A DNA stretch of 64,000 nt, taken from positions 434,001 to 498,000 of the forward strand of contig NZ_JAERSE020000003.1 in NCBI RefSeq assembly GCF_016735585.2, given 5' to 3'. The first letter of the stretch is position 1; every line of letters starts with the position of its first letter. The notes below the pieces were generated by a model that searched no databases, had not been told where the DNA came from, and saw only the letters and a program-made list of their open reading frames with translations. This stretch comes from Chryseobacterium tagetis (GTDB taxonomy: Bacteria; Bacteroidota; Bacteroidia; Flavobacteriales; Weeksellaceae). Shown here piece after piece: positions 50,981-60,683 of this stretch. A program made the position numbers and the translations under genes.

Positions 50981-52990
50981 ATGGAAAACAAAAATTTAAT
51001 TCAAAAAAGTATTGATACAGTAAGGGTCCTCGCAGCAGATGTAGTACAGAAAGCAAACTCAGGACATCCGGGAACCCCCATGGCATTAGCGCCGTTAGGA
51101 CATTTACTATGGTCTGAAGTAATGCATTACAATCCACGAAATCCGGAATGGGCAAATCGCGACAGGTTTGTTCTTTCTTGCGGCCATGCCTGTATGCTGC
51201 AGTACAGCTATTTATATTTGACAGGATATAAAATTACATTAAATGATATTGAAAATTTCAGGCAGTTACATAGTATTACTGCAGGTCATCCTGAATATGG
51301 GCTCACTCCCGGAATTGAAGTGACGACCGGTCCGCTGGGACAGGGATTTGCAAACGGAGTAGGGATGGCCATTGCACAGCAATATATGGCAAAACGCTAC
51401 AATCGACCGGATTTCAATATTTTTGATTATAAAATTTATGCAATATGCAGTGATGGTGATATTATGGAAGGGGTTTCTGCAGAAGCGGCATCTCTTGCCG
51501 GACATCTGGGGTTGGGAAATATGATTTATTTCTACGACAGCAACCATATTACCATTGAAGGCAGTACAGATCTGGCTTTCGATGAAGACGTTGCCAAAAG
51601 GTTTGAAGCTTATGGATGGCATGTACAGGATCTGCCTGATATTAATGATCTTGAAGCATTATCCGTTGCGATCAGGAATGCACAGGAAGAAACAGGACGT
51701 CCCTCTTTAATAAAAGTTCGCAGCCATATCGGTTATGGTAGTCCCAATAAGCATGATTCTGCGTCTGCACACGGTTCACCTTTGGGAAAAGATGAAGTTC
51801 GTTTAGTAAAAGAAAACTTCGGGTTTGATCCTGAAAAAAGCTTTGTTGTACCTCAGGATGTATTAGATTTTTATCATAAGGCAGGCCAGAAATCCTCTGG
51901 AAATGAAGATGAATGGAATGAATTATTTAAAAATTACAAGAACAAATATCCCGATCTTGCTGAAGAATATGAGCTCATCTCTTCCGGAAAATTGCCTCAG
52001 GGATGGGAAGAAAAACTACCGGTATTTGAACCAGGTGAAGATATGGCAACACGGAAGGCTTCAGGCAAAACATTGAATGCTATTGCAGAATATTTTCCTC
52101 AATTAATAGGTGGTTCAGCAGATTTATCACCTTCTACCAATACAGTTCTTGAAGCTTACCAATCATTTTCCGCAAAAAACCGTGACGGTCGTAATTTCCA
52201 TTTTGGAATCCGGGAGCATGCGATGGGAGCTGTGCTTAACGGAATGGCATTAAGCCATTATTTGATTCCGTATGGCGCAACATTTTTAATATTCTCAGAT
52301 TATATGCGTCCGCCGCTTAGGCTCGCCGCTATTATGAAAATACGCCAGATCATGGTTTTTACCCACGACAGTATTGGTCTCGGAGAAGACGGTACCACAC
52401 ATCAACCGGTAGAGCAGTTGATCGGATTGCGAACAGTTCCGAATATGACCGTTATTCGCCCGGCAGATGCAAATGAAACCACACACGCATGGAGAGTCGC
52501 TATTGAACACAAAGACGGACCTGTCGCCATTGCATTGACCAGACAGGAAATTCCGGTTATTGATCAAAATAAATATGCAAATGCAAAAAATCTGGAGAAA
52601 GGAGCTTATATTCTTTCAGATTCGGAAGGAGAACCTGATATTATCTTAATTGCGAGTGGATCAGAAGTCCATTTAATTTTGCAGGCGCAGGAAGAACTGA
52701 AGAAAAATCAGATTAATGCCCGTGTTGTCAGTATGCCTTCCTGGAATTTATTTGACCAACAAACTGCTGCCTATAAAGAAAAAGTTTTTCCAAAAAACAT
52801 CCGTAAGCGATTGGCTGTCGAAGCTGGTTCATCAATTGGCTGGATGAAATATACCACTGACGATGGCGATGTTATCGGAATCGACAAATTTGGTGAATCT
52901 GCTCCGGCAGAAGAAATCATGAAAGAATACGGGTTTAGCATTGAAAATATAGTGAAAAAATCGCTTGCTTTATTTTCGAAAAACATATAG
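50981..52990 (+). CDS. tkt: Transketolase
   Basis: 669 residues, full length. The thiamine-diphosphate motif is GDGDIMEGV followed by NMIYFYDSNHITIEG. The N-terminal LAADVVQKANSGHPGTPMAL, the middle GGSADLSPSTNT, and the late FGIREHAMGAVLNGMAL and FTHDSIGLGEDGTTHQP are family signatures. It transfers two-carbon units between sugar phosphates in the non-oxidative pentose phosphate pathway. It is the first gene of a five-gene unit with rpiB, gnd, zwf and pgl. The 287-base space before it holds a terminator and presumably its promoter, which I could not place with certainty. Confidence 0.97.
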   Translation: MENKNLIQKSIDTVRVLAADVVQKANSGHPGTPMALAPLGHLLWSEVMHYNPRNPEWANRDRFVLSCGHACMLQYSYLYLTGYKITLNDIENFRQLHSITAGHPEYGLTPGIEVTTGPLGQGFANGVGMAIAQQYMAKRYNRPDFNIFDYKIYAICSDGDIMEGVSAEAASLAGHLGLGNMIYFYDSNHITIEGSTDLAFDEDVAKRFEAYGWHVQDLPDINDLEALSVAIRNAQEETGRPSLIKVRSHIGYGSPNKHDSASAHGSPLGKDEVRLVKENFGFDPEKSFVVPQDVLDFYHKAGQKSSGNEDEWNELFKNYKNKYPDLAEEYELISSGKLPQGWEEKLPVFEPGEDMATRKASGKTLNAIAEYFPQLIGGSADLSPSTNTVLEAYQSFSAKNRDGRNFHFGIREHAMGAVLNGMALSHYLIPYGATFLIFSDYMRPPLRLAAIMKIRQIMVFTHDSIGLGEDGTTHQPVEQLIGLRTVPNMTVIRPADANETTHAWRVAIEHKDGPVAIALTRQEIPVIDQNKYANAKNLEKGAYILSDSEGEPDIILIASGSEVHLILQAQEELKKNQINARVVSMPSWNLFDQQTAAYKEKVFPKNIRKRLAVEAGSSIGWMKYTTDDGDVIGIDKFGESAPAEEIMKEYGFSIENIVKKSLALFSKNI

Positions 52991-53060
52991 AATTTTTCAC
53001 GACCTTAGTATGTATTCTTTGCGATCAGAAAATTAGTTTAGAATTAAATAACAAATTGGA

Positions 53061-53522
53061 ATGTCAACATTCATAAAAATTGGGATCTGTGCAGATCACG
53101 GCGGTTTTGAACTTAAGGAAAAAATAAAATCTTTTTTGGCTGAAAATCAATTTGAACCTATAGATTACGGAGCAACGGAACTTAACAGTTCAGATGATTT
53201 TCCGGATTTTGTAATTCCACTGGCAAAGGCTGTGGCTTCAAAAGAAGTTTTCCGTGGCATTGCGATATGTGGAAGTGGAGTAGGAGCCTGTATTGCAGCT
53301 AATAAAATTCCCAATATCCGGGCGGCATTAATCACGGAGCACTTCTCGGCACATCAGGGCGTTGAAGATGATGATATGAATTTAATCTGTCTCGGCGGAC
53401 GTATAACAGGGTATGCTGTTGCGGAAGAGTTGGTCTTAGCTTTTCTTAATGCAGAATTCATCGGAGCTGAAAGGCATCTGCGGCGTCTGGCAAAAATTCA
53501 GAATTTGGAAAACCCTTCCTAA
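53061..53522 (+). CDS. rpiB: Ribose-5-phosphate isomerase B
   Basis: 153 residues. ICADHGGFELKEKIKSFL, the active-site region GIAICGSGVGACIAANK (Cys and Ser) and LICLGGRITG are RpiB/LacAB signatures. It interconverts ribose-5-phosphate and ribulose-5-phosphate. It lies 70 bases after tkt in the pentose phosphate unit. LacAB isomerases share the fold, but the context points to RpiB. Confidence 0.93.
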   Translation: MSTFIKIGICADHGGFELKEKIKSFLAENQFEPIDYGATELNSSDDFPDFVIPLAKAVASKEVFRGIAICGSGVGACIAANKIPNIRAALITEHFSAHQGVEDDDMNLICLGGRITGYAVAEELVLAFLNAEFIGAERHLRRLAKIQNLENPS

Positions 53523-53627
53523 TGGTAAATGTTTTCAAATATTTCCATTGAAAACGGGATCATTCAATAAAATAACTTAACCAAAGTACTAAAAATAGTA
53601 TCGAAAATTTTACAAGCAAGTAACAAA

Positions 53628-55058
53628 ATGGAACAAAAAAATCAAAATGTATTCGGAATGATAGGTTTGGGAACTATGGGTTCCAACCTTCTACAAAATA
53701 TTGCAGACAAAGGCTATCACTGTGCAGGATATGATAATAGTGTTGATAAAGTAAATTCCCTTAATGCTTTACATAATGAAAATATTCAGGGCTTCTCACA
53801 GCTAAAGGACTTTACAGACAGTCTTAAAAGCCCAAAAGTTGTAATGATGCTGGTACCTGCAGGCGAAATAGTAGACAATGTAATCAATGAATTGCTGGGT
53901 GTTCTGGATAAAGGAGATATCATTATCGATGGAGGAAATTCGCATTATACCGATACCGAACGACGATACAAAGAATTGGAAGACAAAGGCCTTCATTTTG
54001 TTGGAATGGGAGTTTCGGGTGGAGAAGAAGGCGCTCGAAGAGGTCCAAGTATGATGCCCGGAGGAGATCAAGAAGCTTATGAAGTTCTAAAACCTGTTCT
54101 GGAAAAAATTGCTGCCCAGGTAAATGGTGAACCTACCGTTGCTTTTATGGGGAAGGGTTCTGCAGGTCATTTTGTGAAAATGGTGCACAATGGTATCGAA
54201 TATGCGATCATGCAGCTGATCTCAGAATCTTATGAGATCATGAAAAAAGGTCTAAAAATGGATAATGATAAAATCCATGAAGTTTATAAAAAGTGGAATG
54301 AAGGAAAATTAAAATCTTACTTATTGGAGATTACCACTGATATTTTTGCATATAAAAATGAAGGAGAAGAAAATCTTTTGCTGGATAGTATCAGAGATGA
54401 GGCTAAAGCAAAAGGAACGGGTAAATGGACTTCTCAGGCGGCAATGGATCTGCATTTGCCGACACCGGTTATTGATATTGCTGTTTCCATGCGCGATCTT
54501 TCTTCTTTAAAAGATTTGCGGGTTCAGGCATCGAGAGTATATCCAGATTCCACTGAAAAGCAGTATAATACTAATGAGGCTGAGTATTGCGATCAACTGG
54601 AGGAAGCTTTCTATTTTGCCATGGTTTCCGCTTATGCCCAAGGAATGCATATGCTCTATCAGGCGAATAAAGAATTCAAATATGAGCTGAACTTAGATCT
54701 TATTGCAAAAATTTGGCGTGGAGGCTGTATTATCCGTTCAGAATTTCTGGAAGATATTTATGCGGCTTTTAATAAAAACCCTGAATTGCAGCATATCCTT
54801 TTGGATAAAAATGTTGCGGAAAGCTTTAGTAAAAGTATTCCAAGTATCCGTAAGATTGTTTCAGATGCAGTATTACATGGTATTTCAACCCCTGCATTCT
54901 CTGCAGCATTGACTTATTTCGATGATTTCCGTTCAGAAAATATGCCGACAAACCTTATTCAGGCACAACGTGATTACTTTGGTTCCCATACCTACGAACT
55001 GAAAGCTAAGGAAGGTGTATTTCATACCAAATGGGTGATGGAAAATATTAAAAATTAA
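53628..55058 (+). CDS. gnd: 6-phosphogluconate dehydrogenase, decarboxylating
   Basis: 476 residues, full length. The N-terminal Rossmann motif is GMIGLGTMGSNL, followed by DGGNSHYTDTERR, the signature FVGMGVSGGEEGARRGPSMM and the active-site Lys in GHFVKMVHNGIEY. The C-terminal YFGSHTYELK is typical. It oxidises 6-phosphogluconate to ribulose-5-phosphate with loss of CO2 and NADP reduction. It lies 105 bases after rpiB and 31 bases before zwf. Confidence 0.97.
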   Translation: MEQKNQNVFGMIGLGTMGSNLLQNIADKGYHCAGYDNSVDKVNSLNALHNENIQGFSQLKDFTDSLKSPKVVMMLVPAGEIVDNVINELLGVLDKGDIIIDGGNSHYTDTERRYKELEDKGLHFVGMGVSGGEEGARRGPSMMPGGDQEAYEVLKPVLEKIAAQVNGEPTVAFMGKGSAGHFVKMVHNGIEYAIMQLISESYEIMKKGLKMDNDKIHEVYKKWNEGKLKSYLLEITTDIFAYKNEGEENLLLDSIRDEAKAKGTGKWTSQAAMDLHLPTPVIDIAVSMRDLSSLKDLRVQASRVYPDSTEKQYNTNEAEYCDQLEEAFYFAMVSAYAQGMHMLYQANKEFKYELNLDLIAKIWRGGCIIRSEFLEDIYAAFNKNPELQHILLDKNVAESFSKSIPSIRKIVSDAVLHGISTPAFSAALTYFDDFRSENMPTNLIQAQRDYFGSHTYELKAKEGVFHTKWVMENIKN

Positions 55059-55089
55059 CCTGTTGTTTTACTCTAAATAAAAAAAAATA

Positions 55090-56604
55090 ATGTCAAAAAC
55101 ATCAGATACAAAGGCAAACCCTACAGTCATAATTATTTTCGGTGGAAATGGAGATTTAACCAAGCGGAAAATCATTCCTGCATTGTATAATCTCTTTCTT
55201 GAAAATAGACTGCCTGAAAAGTTTGCGATCATAGGGACTTCAAGAACGAAATTTAGTGATGAAAAATATCGGGATTCTCTATTAGAAGGAATCAATCAGT
55301 TTTCCAGAACAGGGAAGGCTAAAAAAGAAAAGTGGGCAGAATTTTCCTCAAATATTTTTTATCAGGCAGCTAATATCAATGATGTAGCTTCTTACAATGA
55401 ATTTTATTTGAAAATAAATAAGCTGAAGGAAGAGTGGAAACAGAATCCTTCAGTGCTGTATTATTGTGCTGTTTCGCCGGATTTGTTCTGTCCTATCGCA
55501 GAGAATATCTCCAAAAGTAAACTGGAGAACGATAAGGAAACGACTCGTATCATCATTGAGAAACCGTTTGGAAGAGACCTCGAATCTGCAAAAGCTTTAA
55601 ACTCTAATTTACTGACCATTTTTGATGAAAAACAGATCTACAGGATAGATCATTATCTGGGCAAAGAAGTGGTGCAGAATGTGATGGCTTTTCGCTTTGC
55701 CAATACAATCATGGAACCATTATGGAACCGTACCCATATCGAACATGTTCAAATCTCGGTGACCGAACACATTGGGGTGGAAGAAAGAGGAAGTTATTTT
55801 GACAATGCAGGGATCTTGCGGGATATGATCCAAAACCATTTGTTGCAATTGCTATGTATTGTTGCCATGGAACCACCTATAAATTTCGATGCTGATCTTG
55901 TACGCGATCGGAAGGTTGATGTGTTAAAAGCCATCCGGAAAATCGTTCCGGGGAAGATCGATACTACTGCAATCAGAGGGCAATATGGTTCTGGCTGGGT
56001 GGAAGGCAAAGAAGTTCCCGGTTACCGTGAAGAACTTGATGTAAAGCCGGATTCTAATACTGAGACGTATGCCGCGATGAAATTCAATATCGATAACTGG
56101 CGTTGGCAAGGCGTTCCTTTTTATTTACGAACAGGGAAAAGGCTTTCTAAAACAGCTTCATATATTGTAGTGCAGTTTCGGGAAGTTCCTCATAATATGT
56201 TCAATAATGAAGAACATGCTGTCCCAAAACAGAACAGGCTTATTATCAGTATTCAACCTGATATGGCAATTAAATTTCAGCTTGAAAGCAAAACACCGGG
56301 TCTTGAAATGATTCTGAATACGGTGGATATGGTATTTGATTATTCGGAAAAAACAAAAACTGATTCACCAGAGGCGTATGAAACACTTTTGTTGGATGTT
56401 ATTTCGGGTGATCAGACCTTATTTATGCGGGCAGATCAGGTAGAGGCAGCGTGGGAAGTGGTAATGCCGGTGCTCGATCATTGGGAAAAGAATAAAATGA
56501 CCAGCTTTCCGAATTATCCTGCAAACTCCTGGGGTCCTGAAAATGCAGATGCACTCATTGCCAAAGACGGCTTTCACTGGATCAATTTACCTCAAAAAAA
56601 ATAA
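55090..56604 (+). CDS. zwf: Glucose-6-phosphate 1-dehydrogenase
   Basis: 504 residues, full length. The cofactor motif is IFGGNGDLTKRKIIPAL, the active-site motif RIDHYLGKE follows, and KPFGRDLESA and RTGKRLSKTA are also present. It commits glucose-6-phosphate to the oxidative pentose phosphate pathway and makes NADPH. It lies between gnd and pgl, nine bases before pgl, so the two steps before 6-phosphogluconate are coupled. Confidence 0.97.
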   Translation: MSKTSDTKANPTVIIIFGGNGDLTKRKIIPALYNLFLENRLPEKFAIIGTSRTKFSDEKYRDSLLEGINQFSRTGKAKKEKWAEFSSNIFYQAANINDVASYNEFYLKINKLKEEWKQNPSVLYYCAVSPDLFCPIAENISKSKLENDKETTRIIIEKPFGRDLESAKALNSNLLTIFDEKQIYRIDHYLGKEVVQNVMAFRFANTIMEPLWNRTHIEHVQISVTEHIGVEERGSYFDNAGILRDMIQNHLLQLLCIVAMEPPINFDADLVRDRKVDVLKAIRKIVPGKIDTTAIRGQYGSGWVEGKEVPGYREELDVKPDSNTETYAAMKFNIDNWRWQGVPFYLRTGKRLSKTASYIVVQFREVPHNMFNNEEHAVPKQNRLIISIQPDMAIKFQLESKTPGLEMILNTVDMVFDYSEKTKTDSPEAYETLLLDVISGDQTLFMRADQVEAAWEVVMPVLDHWEKNKMTSFPNYPANSWGPENADALIAKDGFHWINLPQKK

Positions 56605-56613
56605 GAACGACCC

Positions 56614-57339
56614 ATGAACGATTTAAAAATATGTAAGGACGTTGAAGAATTGATAAATGCTTTGGCAGAAATCATTGATGAGGCTTCACAAAAAGCAATT
56701 AAAGAGAAAGGACGTTTTAATTTTGTACTTTCCGGCGGAAGTTCTCCAAAAAAATTGTACGAATTACTTGCATCCGAAACATTCAAATATAAGATGGATT
56801 GGAAAAACATCTATTTTTTCTTTGGAGATGAACGCTTTCTGCCAGAAAATGATCCCAATAGAAATTCTGTGATGGTTAAGGAAGCTTTATTTAATCCTTT
56901 AAAAATCAATACATCGAATATTTTTGAAGTAAATACCTCAGGAACGCCTGAAGAATCAGCGCAAGAATATTGGGATTCTATTTCAGAGCATTTTGAGGAA
57001 CAACCGGTTAAGTTCGATTTTATTCTTTTGGGACTGGGGGACAATTCCCATACCGCCTCACTTTTTCCAGACACTTCCGTGTTGGAAGAGACCGAAGCCA
57101 CAATTAAATCGGTTTTTGTAGAAGAGGTTGATATGTTCCGGATTACGATGACTGCTCCTTTGATTAATCAGGCAGAAAATATTGCATTTTTGGTTTTTGG
57201 ACAAGAAAAATCTGAAGCTGTATTTCATGTTTTGGAAGACAAATCCGGATCAATACATCAGTATCCGGCACGTTTAATTCAATCGAATGAAAAAAATGTG
57301 CAATGGTTTTTAGATGCTCCGGCTGCTTCAAAATTGTAA
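56614..57339 (+). CDS. pgl: 6-phosphogluconolactonase
   Basis: 241 residues. FVLSGGSSPKKLYELLA, IYFFFGDERFLPENDPNRNS and FDFILLGLGDNSHTASLFP are the family signatures. It hydrolyses 6-phosphogluconolactone made by Zwf. It is the last gene of the five-gene unit. The order tkt-rpiB-gnd-zwf-pgl places both branches of the pathway under one promoter region. Confidence 0.95.
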   Translation: MNDLKICKDVEELINALAEIIDEASQKAIKEKGRFNFVLSGGSSPKKLYELLASETFKYKMDWKNIYFFFGDERFLPENDPNRNSVMVKEALFNPLKINTSNIFEVNTSGTPEESAQEYWDSISEHFEEQPVKFDFILLGLGDNSHTASLFPDTSVLEETEATIKSVFVEEVDMFRITMTAPLINQAENIAFLVFGQEKSEAVFHVLEDKSGSIHQYPARLIQSNEKNVQWFLDAPAASKL

Positions 57340-57360
57340 GAAATATTCTGGATCATTTAT

Positions 57361-57557
57361 CTGTTTAAACTTTTTATTTAACCACAAAAGGCACAAAAGA
57401 TTCATATATTTAAAGTTGATCATTAGGCTGAAAAAAGAACGCCCAAGTCTTTAAAAATCTTTGATTTTTATCCTTTTGAGTGCTTTCAGTATCTCATAGT
57501 ATCTGTATAAATAGCTTTTGTATCTTTTGTGGTTAATTTTAATATTAGTTTAAACAG
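57361..57557. repeat. Long inverted repeat, MITE-like
   Basis: The ends CTGTTTAAAC (57361-57370) and GTTTAAACAG (57548-57557) are perfect inverted copies, and the next segments TTAACCACAAAAGG and TATCTTTTGTGGTTAA also pair. The middle is not coding. TTAACCACAAAAG-type repeats are, to my knowledge, widespread in flavobacterial intergenic DNA. It could be a small non-autonomous mobile element or a large folded RNA at the end of the pgl transcript. Confidence 0.5.
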
Positions 57558-57565
57558 ACTTGATA

Positions 57566-57599
57566 TATAACTCTTAATGATTTAAGAGTTATTTTTTTT
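57566..57599. terminator. Terminator between pgl and glk
   Basis: TAACTCTTAA and TTTAAGAGTTA pair around a three-base loop and are followed by a long T run reading rightward. It lies 227 bases after pgl, behind the inverted repeat, and 40 bases before the end of the convergent glucokinase gene. Confidence 0.78.
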
Positions 57600-57638
57600 A
57601 GAAATAGTTGTAAAATGTGGTAATATGAATTGATAATG

Positions 57639-58733
57639 TTAATTTGAAATTCCCATTGCAGCATAATATGCGGCTCCCATTAAAGCCGTTTTATCATTGA
57701 GGACAATTTTTACAGGAATATTTTTTAATAAATGTTCCATTCTTCCGGTATTGATGAAAGTCTTATAAAACTCTTTTTTATCAATCAAGCTGAGGTTTTT
57801 GGGAACAATGCCTCCACCGATAAAAATTCCGCCTGTTGCTTTGGTCTTCAATGCAAGCTGGCTGGATTCTATAGCAAGATATTTGAAAAACAGCTGCATG
57901 GTCTCAATGCACACCGGATCTTTCTTATCAATAGCTGCCGCAGAAATCGTTTTGGCTGAATGGTCAATTTTTAATTGTTCTGTAAGCCACTCCGGTTCTT
58001 TTTCGGTGTTGGAGCTTCTTAAAAACTGGTAAATATTAAGGATGCCCTGTCCTGAAATAAGCCTTTCCCAGCTCACATGTTCAAAACTGTTCTTTAAAAA
58101 TTTCCATAGTTCTGCATCGAGCTCATTAGAAGGTGCAAAATTACAATGACCACCTTCAGTAGCGTAAGGATGATAATAAGTTCCGTCCCAAAACATTCCT
58201 GCTTCACCAAGACCGGTTCCCGGTGAAATTACCACGGCGTTACCTTCATCTTTTTCTCCTTTGGCAATAATTTCAAAATCTGAGTCGTCAAGTGCAGATA
58301 AACCGTAAGCATTGGCCTGAAGATCATTAATAAGCAAAACGGTTTTTATCCTAAGATCAGATGCTATTTTTTTCGCATCTATTTCCCATGTAAAGTTGAC
58401 CCCTTTCACTTTATCACCATCTACAGTACCGGCTACACCTAGACAGGCACAGTCAATGACAGATGATTGTTCATCATGGAAATTGCGGATTGCCTCTATA
58501 AAGGATTGATGATCTGTGGTAGCATATCGTTGGTTTTTCAGAGCGAGTAATTTTCCTTCTTTGATCTGAAAAAGCGCGAGTTCGGTTTTGGTTCCGCCCA
58601 CATCTGCTGCTAAAACAAGCCCTGAAACAGGCAGTTTCTTTTGCCCCGAAGGATAAGCCATCGGTATACTTACATCTGAAATATCGGGTAAAACGATTTC
58701 CTGAAAATTCTTCATAACTGGGACGTTTATCAA
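57639..58733 (-). CDS. glk: Glucokinase
   Basis: 364 residues. The phosphate-binding motif LAADVGGTKTELALF lies near residue 42, VLLINDLQANAYG holds the catalytic Asp, VISPGTGLGEAGMF is the ATP region and EGGHCNFAPSNELD is typical of the bacterial Glk group. It makes glucose-6-phosphate, the substrate of Zwf, whose gene lies on the facing operon. About 40 residues precede the first motif, so a later start is possible (Met7 at 58715). The pair of convergent units (glk against tkt-pgl) is a sensible metabolic grouping. Confidence 0.9.
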   Translation of the reverse strand: MINVPVMKNFQEIVLPDISDVSIPMAYPSGQKKLPVSGLVLAADVGGTKTELALFQIKEGKLLALKNQRYATTDHQSFIEAIRNFHDEQSSVIDCACLGVAGTVDGDKVKGVNFTWEIDAKKIASDLRIKTVLLINDLQANAYGLSALDDSDFEIIAKGEKDEGNAVVISPGTGLGEAGMFWDGTYYHPYATEGGHCNFAPSNELDAELWKFLKNSFEHVSWERLISGQGILNIYQFLRSSNTEKEPEWLTEQLKIDHSAKTISAAAIDKKDPVCIETMQLFFKYLAIESSQLALKTKATGGIFIGGGIVPKNLSLIDKKEFYKTFINTGRMEHLLKNIPVKIVLNDKTALMGAAYYAAMGISN

Positions 58734-59076
58734 TAGATTAAGTTAAAATAATTTTTTAGATTATTTTTTATTTTTGAATTATTATTTTATAATCACGATT
58801 ATCTGCTTAGTATAAATGTTTCGTTTTGGAAAAAAAGTCATCAGATCAGAATGGAAGATAACGATGTTATTTTAAAAACAACTTATGTAGATATGAACTA
58901 TGTATATGTTGTGATTATAGTCATAAAATTAATAATAATATTTCATTATGTATTTTAAAATGAAGTTTATTTTGGCAGAAAAATTGTTTTATAAGAATCA
59001 TTATTTTTTAAACACATCATATTGAATTATTATAGGCTCTAAAATCCAGATTATAAAATTTTAAACACACCCAATT
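58734..59076. other. AT-rich intergenic region
   Basis: No gene, hairpin or repeat is convincing. It holds the divergent promoters of glk and of the gene at 59077. Confidence 0.4.
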
Positions 59077-59475
59077 ATGAAAATTCAAGAACTCAGACTT
59101 CAAAATCTAATACAATACAAAGAAGAAATTGTACCTATTACAGGACTCGACTTAGATCATAAAAATAATGGCAGTCTTGTGCAGATTAGAAAAGGAACTT
59201 CTAAAATTCCTGTAGACTCAGAAGATTTAAAACCTATTTTACTGACTAGTGAGTGGCTTTGTAAGTTTGGCTTTAAAGAAAGTTACCGTTCAGATTTTAG
59301 AATCCGTTATGATTTGCCCAATTTTGGGAAATATGATTTTGACCTTTCAAAGGAGAAAATATTAGAAGGATTTTTATACTTTGGAAATTATATTCAGTGT
59401 CAATATCTTCATCAGTTACAGAATCTTTATTTCGTACTGACAGGAAGAGAGTTGGTTCAGGTAGAGGGCAATTAA
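59077..59475 (+). CDS. Hypothetical phage-related protein
   Basis: 132 residues, soluble. The start MKIQELRLQNLIQYKEEIVP and the end YLHQLQNLYFVLTGREL match a small family I know from Bacteroidetes phages, prophages and chromosomes, whose function is unknown. It is a single gene, followed by a terminator. Confidence 0.65.
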   Translation: MKIQELRLQNLIQYKEEIVPITGLDLDHKNNGSLVQIRKGTSKIPVDSEDLKPILLTSEWLCKFGFKESYRSDFRIRYDLPNFGKYDFDLSKEKILEGFLYFGNYIQCQYLHQLQNLYFVLTGRELVQVEGN

Positions 59476-59556
59476 TTGCTCTCTTAATTTTTTTAGGATG
59501 AAATTATAGAGTATTTGTAAAAGTTATCTTTTAATTCATTATTTCAGATATAAATA

Positions 59557-59590
59557 AAAGACTATTAGAGTAAATCTAATAGTCTTTTTT
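59557..59590. terminator. Bidirectional terminator
   Basis: AAAAGACTATTAGA and TCTAATAGTCTTTT pair around GTAAA. It lies between the gene at 59077 and the convergent gene at 59609. Confidence 0.85.
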
Positions 59591-59608
59591 AATTGTATAA
59601 ATGTTATT

Positions 59609-60115
59609 CTAGATCATCGCATTCCCTTCAACGCCATCAGAATTATCTGTTTTATTACCCGTAATTGCAGCGGTTGCAAAACTTAAGAGGCTTACTAATT
59701 TTCCTGCCTTTGTATCCCAGTAATAAGTTTCCTTGGGCTGTACCCGGATGATAGAAACATTGGGATCATCTTTTCCGTCAAACCAGGCATTGGCCATTGC
59801 CGACCATTTTTCTTCGATTGTTGCTTTGTCTGTATAGATAAAAGCCTCTCCGAAAATAGAGAGATATTCCGAATCACTGTTATTCATAAAATAAAGCTGA
59901 ACACGATTATCCTCTTTGATTTCAAAATTTTTGTTGCTGCTTTCACTGCTGATGAACCAGAGATTTCCGGTGTCATCGGTTTCCTGTATTCCCATCGGTC
60001 TGGAATTTACCGGCAATTTGTCTAACTCTGTGCAAAACATGCAGATTTTTGCTTTTTCCGAGAGTTCTTTGATTTTTTTGATGGCTTCCTGATTGGTAAG
60101 ATGTTGTGTTGACAT
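59609..60115 (-). CDS. Pyridoxamine 5'-phosphate oxidase-like flavin-binding stress protein
   Basis: 168 residues of the general-stress-protein-26 type. KIKELSEKAKICMFCTEL, PVNSRPMGIQETDDTGNLWF and ISSESSNKNFEIKEDNRVQL form the split-barrel FMN-binding pattern, and YLSIFGEAFIYTD follows. The C-terminus has the KETYYWDTKAGKLVSLLSFA end of that group. The physiological reaction is unknown. It stands alone. Confidence 0.85.
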   Translation of the reverse strand: MSTQHLTNQEAIKKIKELSEKAKICMFCTELDKLPVNSRPMGIQETDDTGNLWFISSESSNKNFEIKEDNRVQLYFMNNSDSEYLSIFGEAFIYTDKATIEEKWSAMANAWFDGKDDPNVSIIRVQPKETYYWDTKAGKLVSLLSFATAAITGNKTDNSDGVEGNAMI

Positions 60116-60298
60116 AATATTTTGATTTTTAGTGGGTGTGATTAATTATATTTATCCTTTTGCAATTTCTTTGTCATTAGAATGTATTGCAATTTTTTGT
60201 AACAGAATAGAATATCTTGGTGTTATGAAATTATAGAAAAGAAAAAATAATGCCATTTTAATCTTGATTTTATTTAAGAGAATCTAGCAAGCTGATAA

Positions 60299-60535
<237 letters not shown>

Positions 60536-60643
60536 TTATAATCACCAGGTGTTTATCTGACTATCAAAAATCTATCATATAAGGATTTTAGTAAGGATGA
60601 TATTTCAGAAACCTATTGAGAAAAATGCTCAATTACGAATATA

Positions 60644-60670
60644 AAAAGTGGAAGTATTTCCACTTTTTAT
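60644..60670. terminator. Bidirectional terminator
   Basis: AAAAAGTGGAA and TTCCACTTTTT pair around GTAT or a similar short loop. It lies before the end of the convergent antiporter gene. Confidence 0.82.
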
Positions 60671-60683
60671 GTTTAGAAGAAGT

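Noticed and set aside
57361-57557. Insertion sequence
   Set aside because: Inverted ends are present but there is no transposase frame inside.
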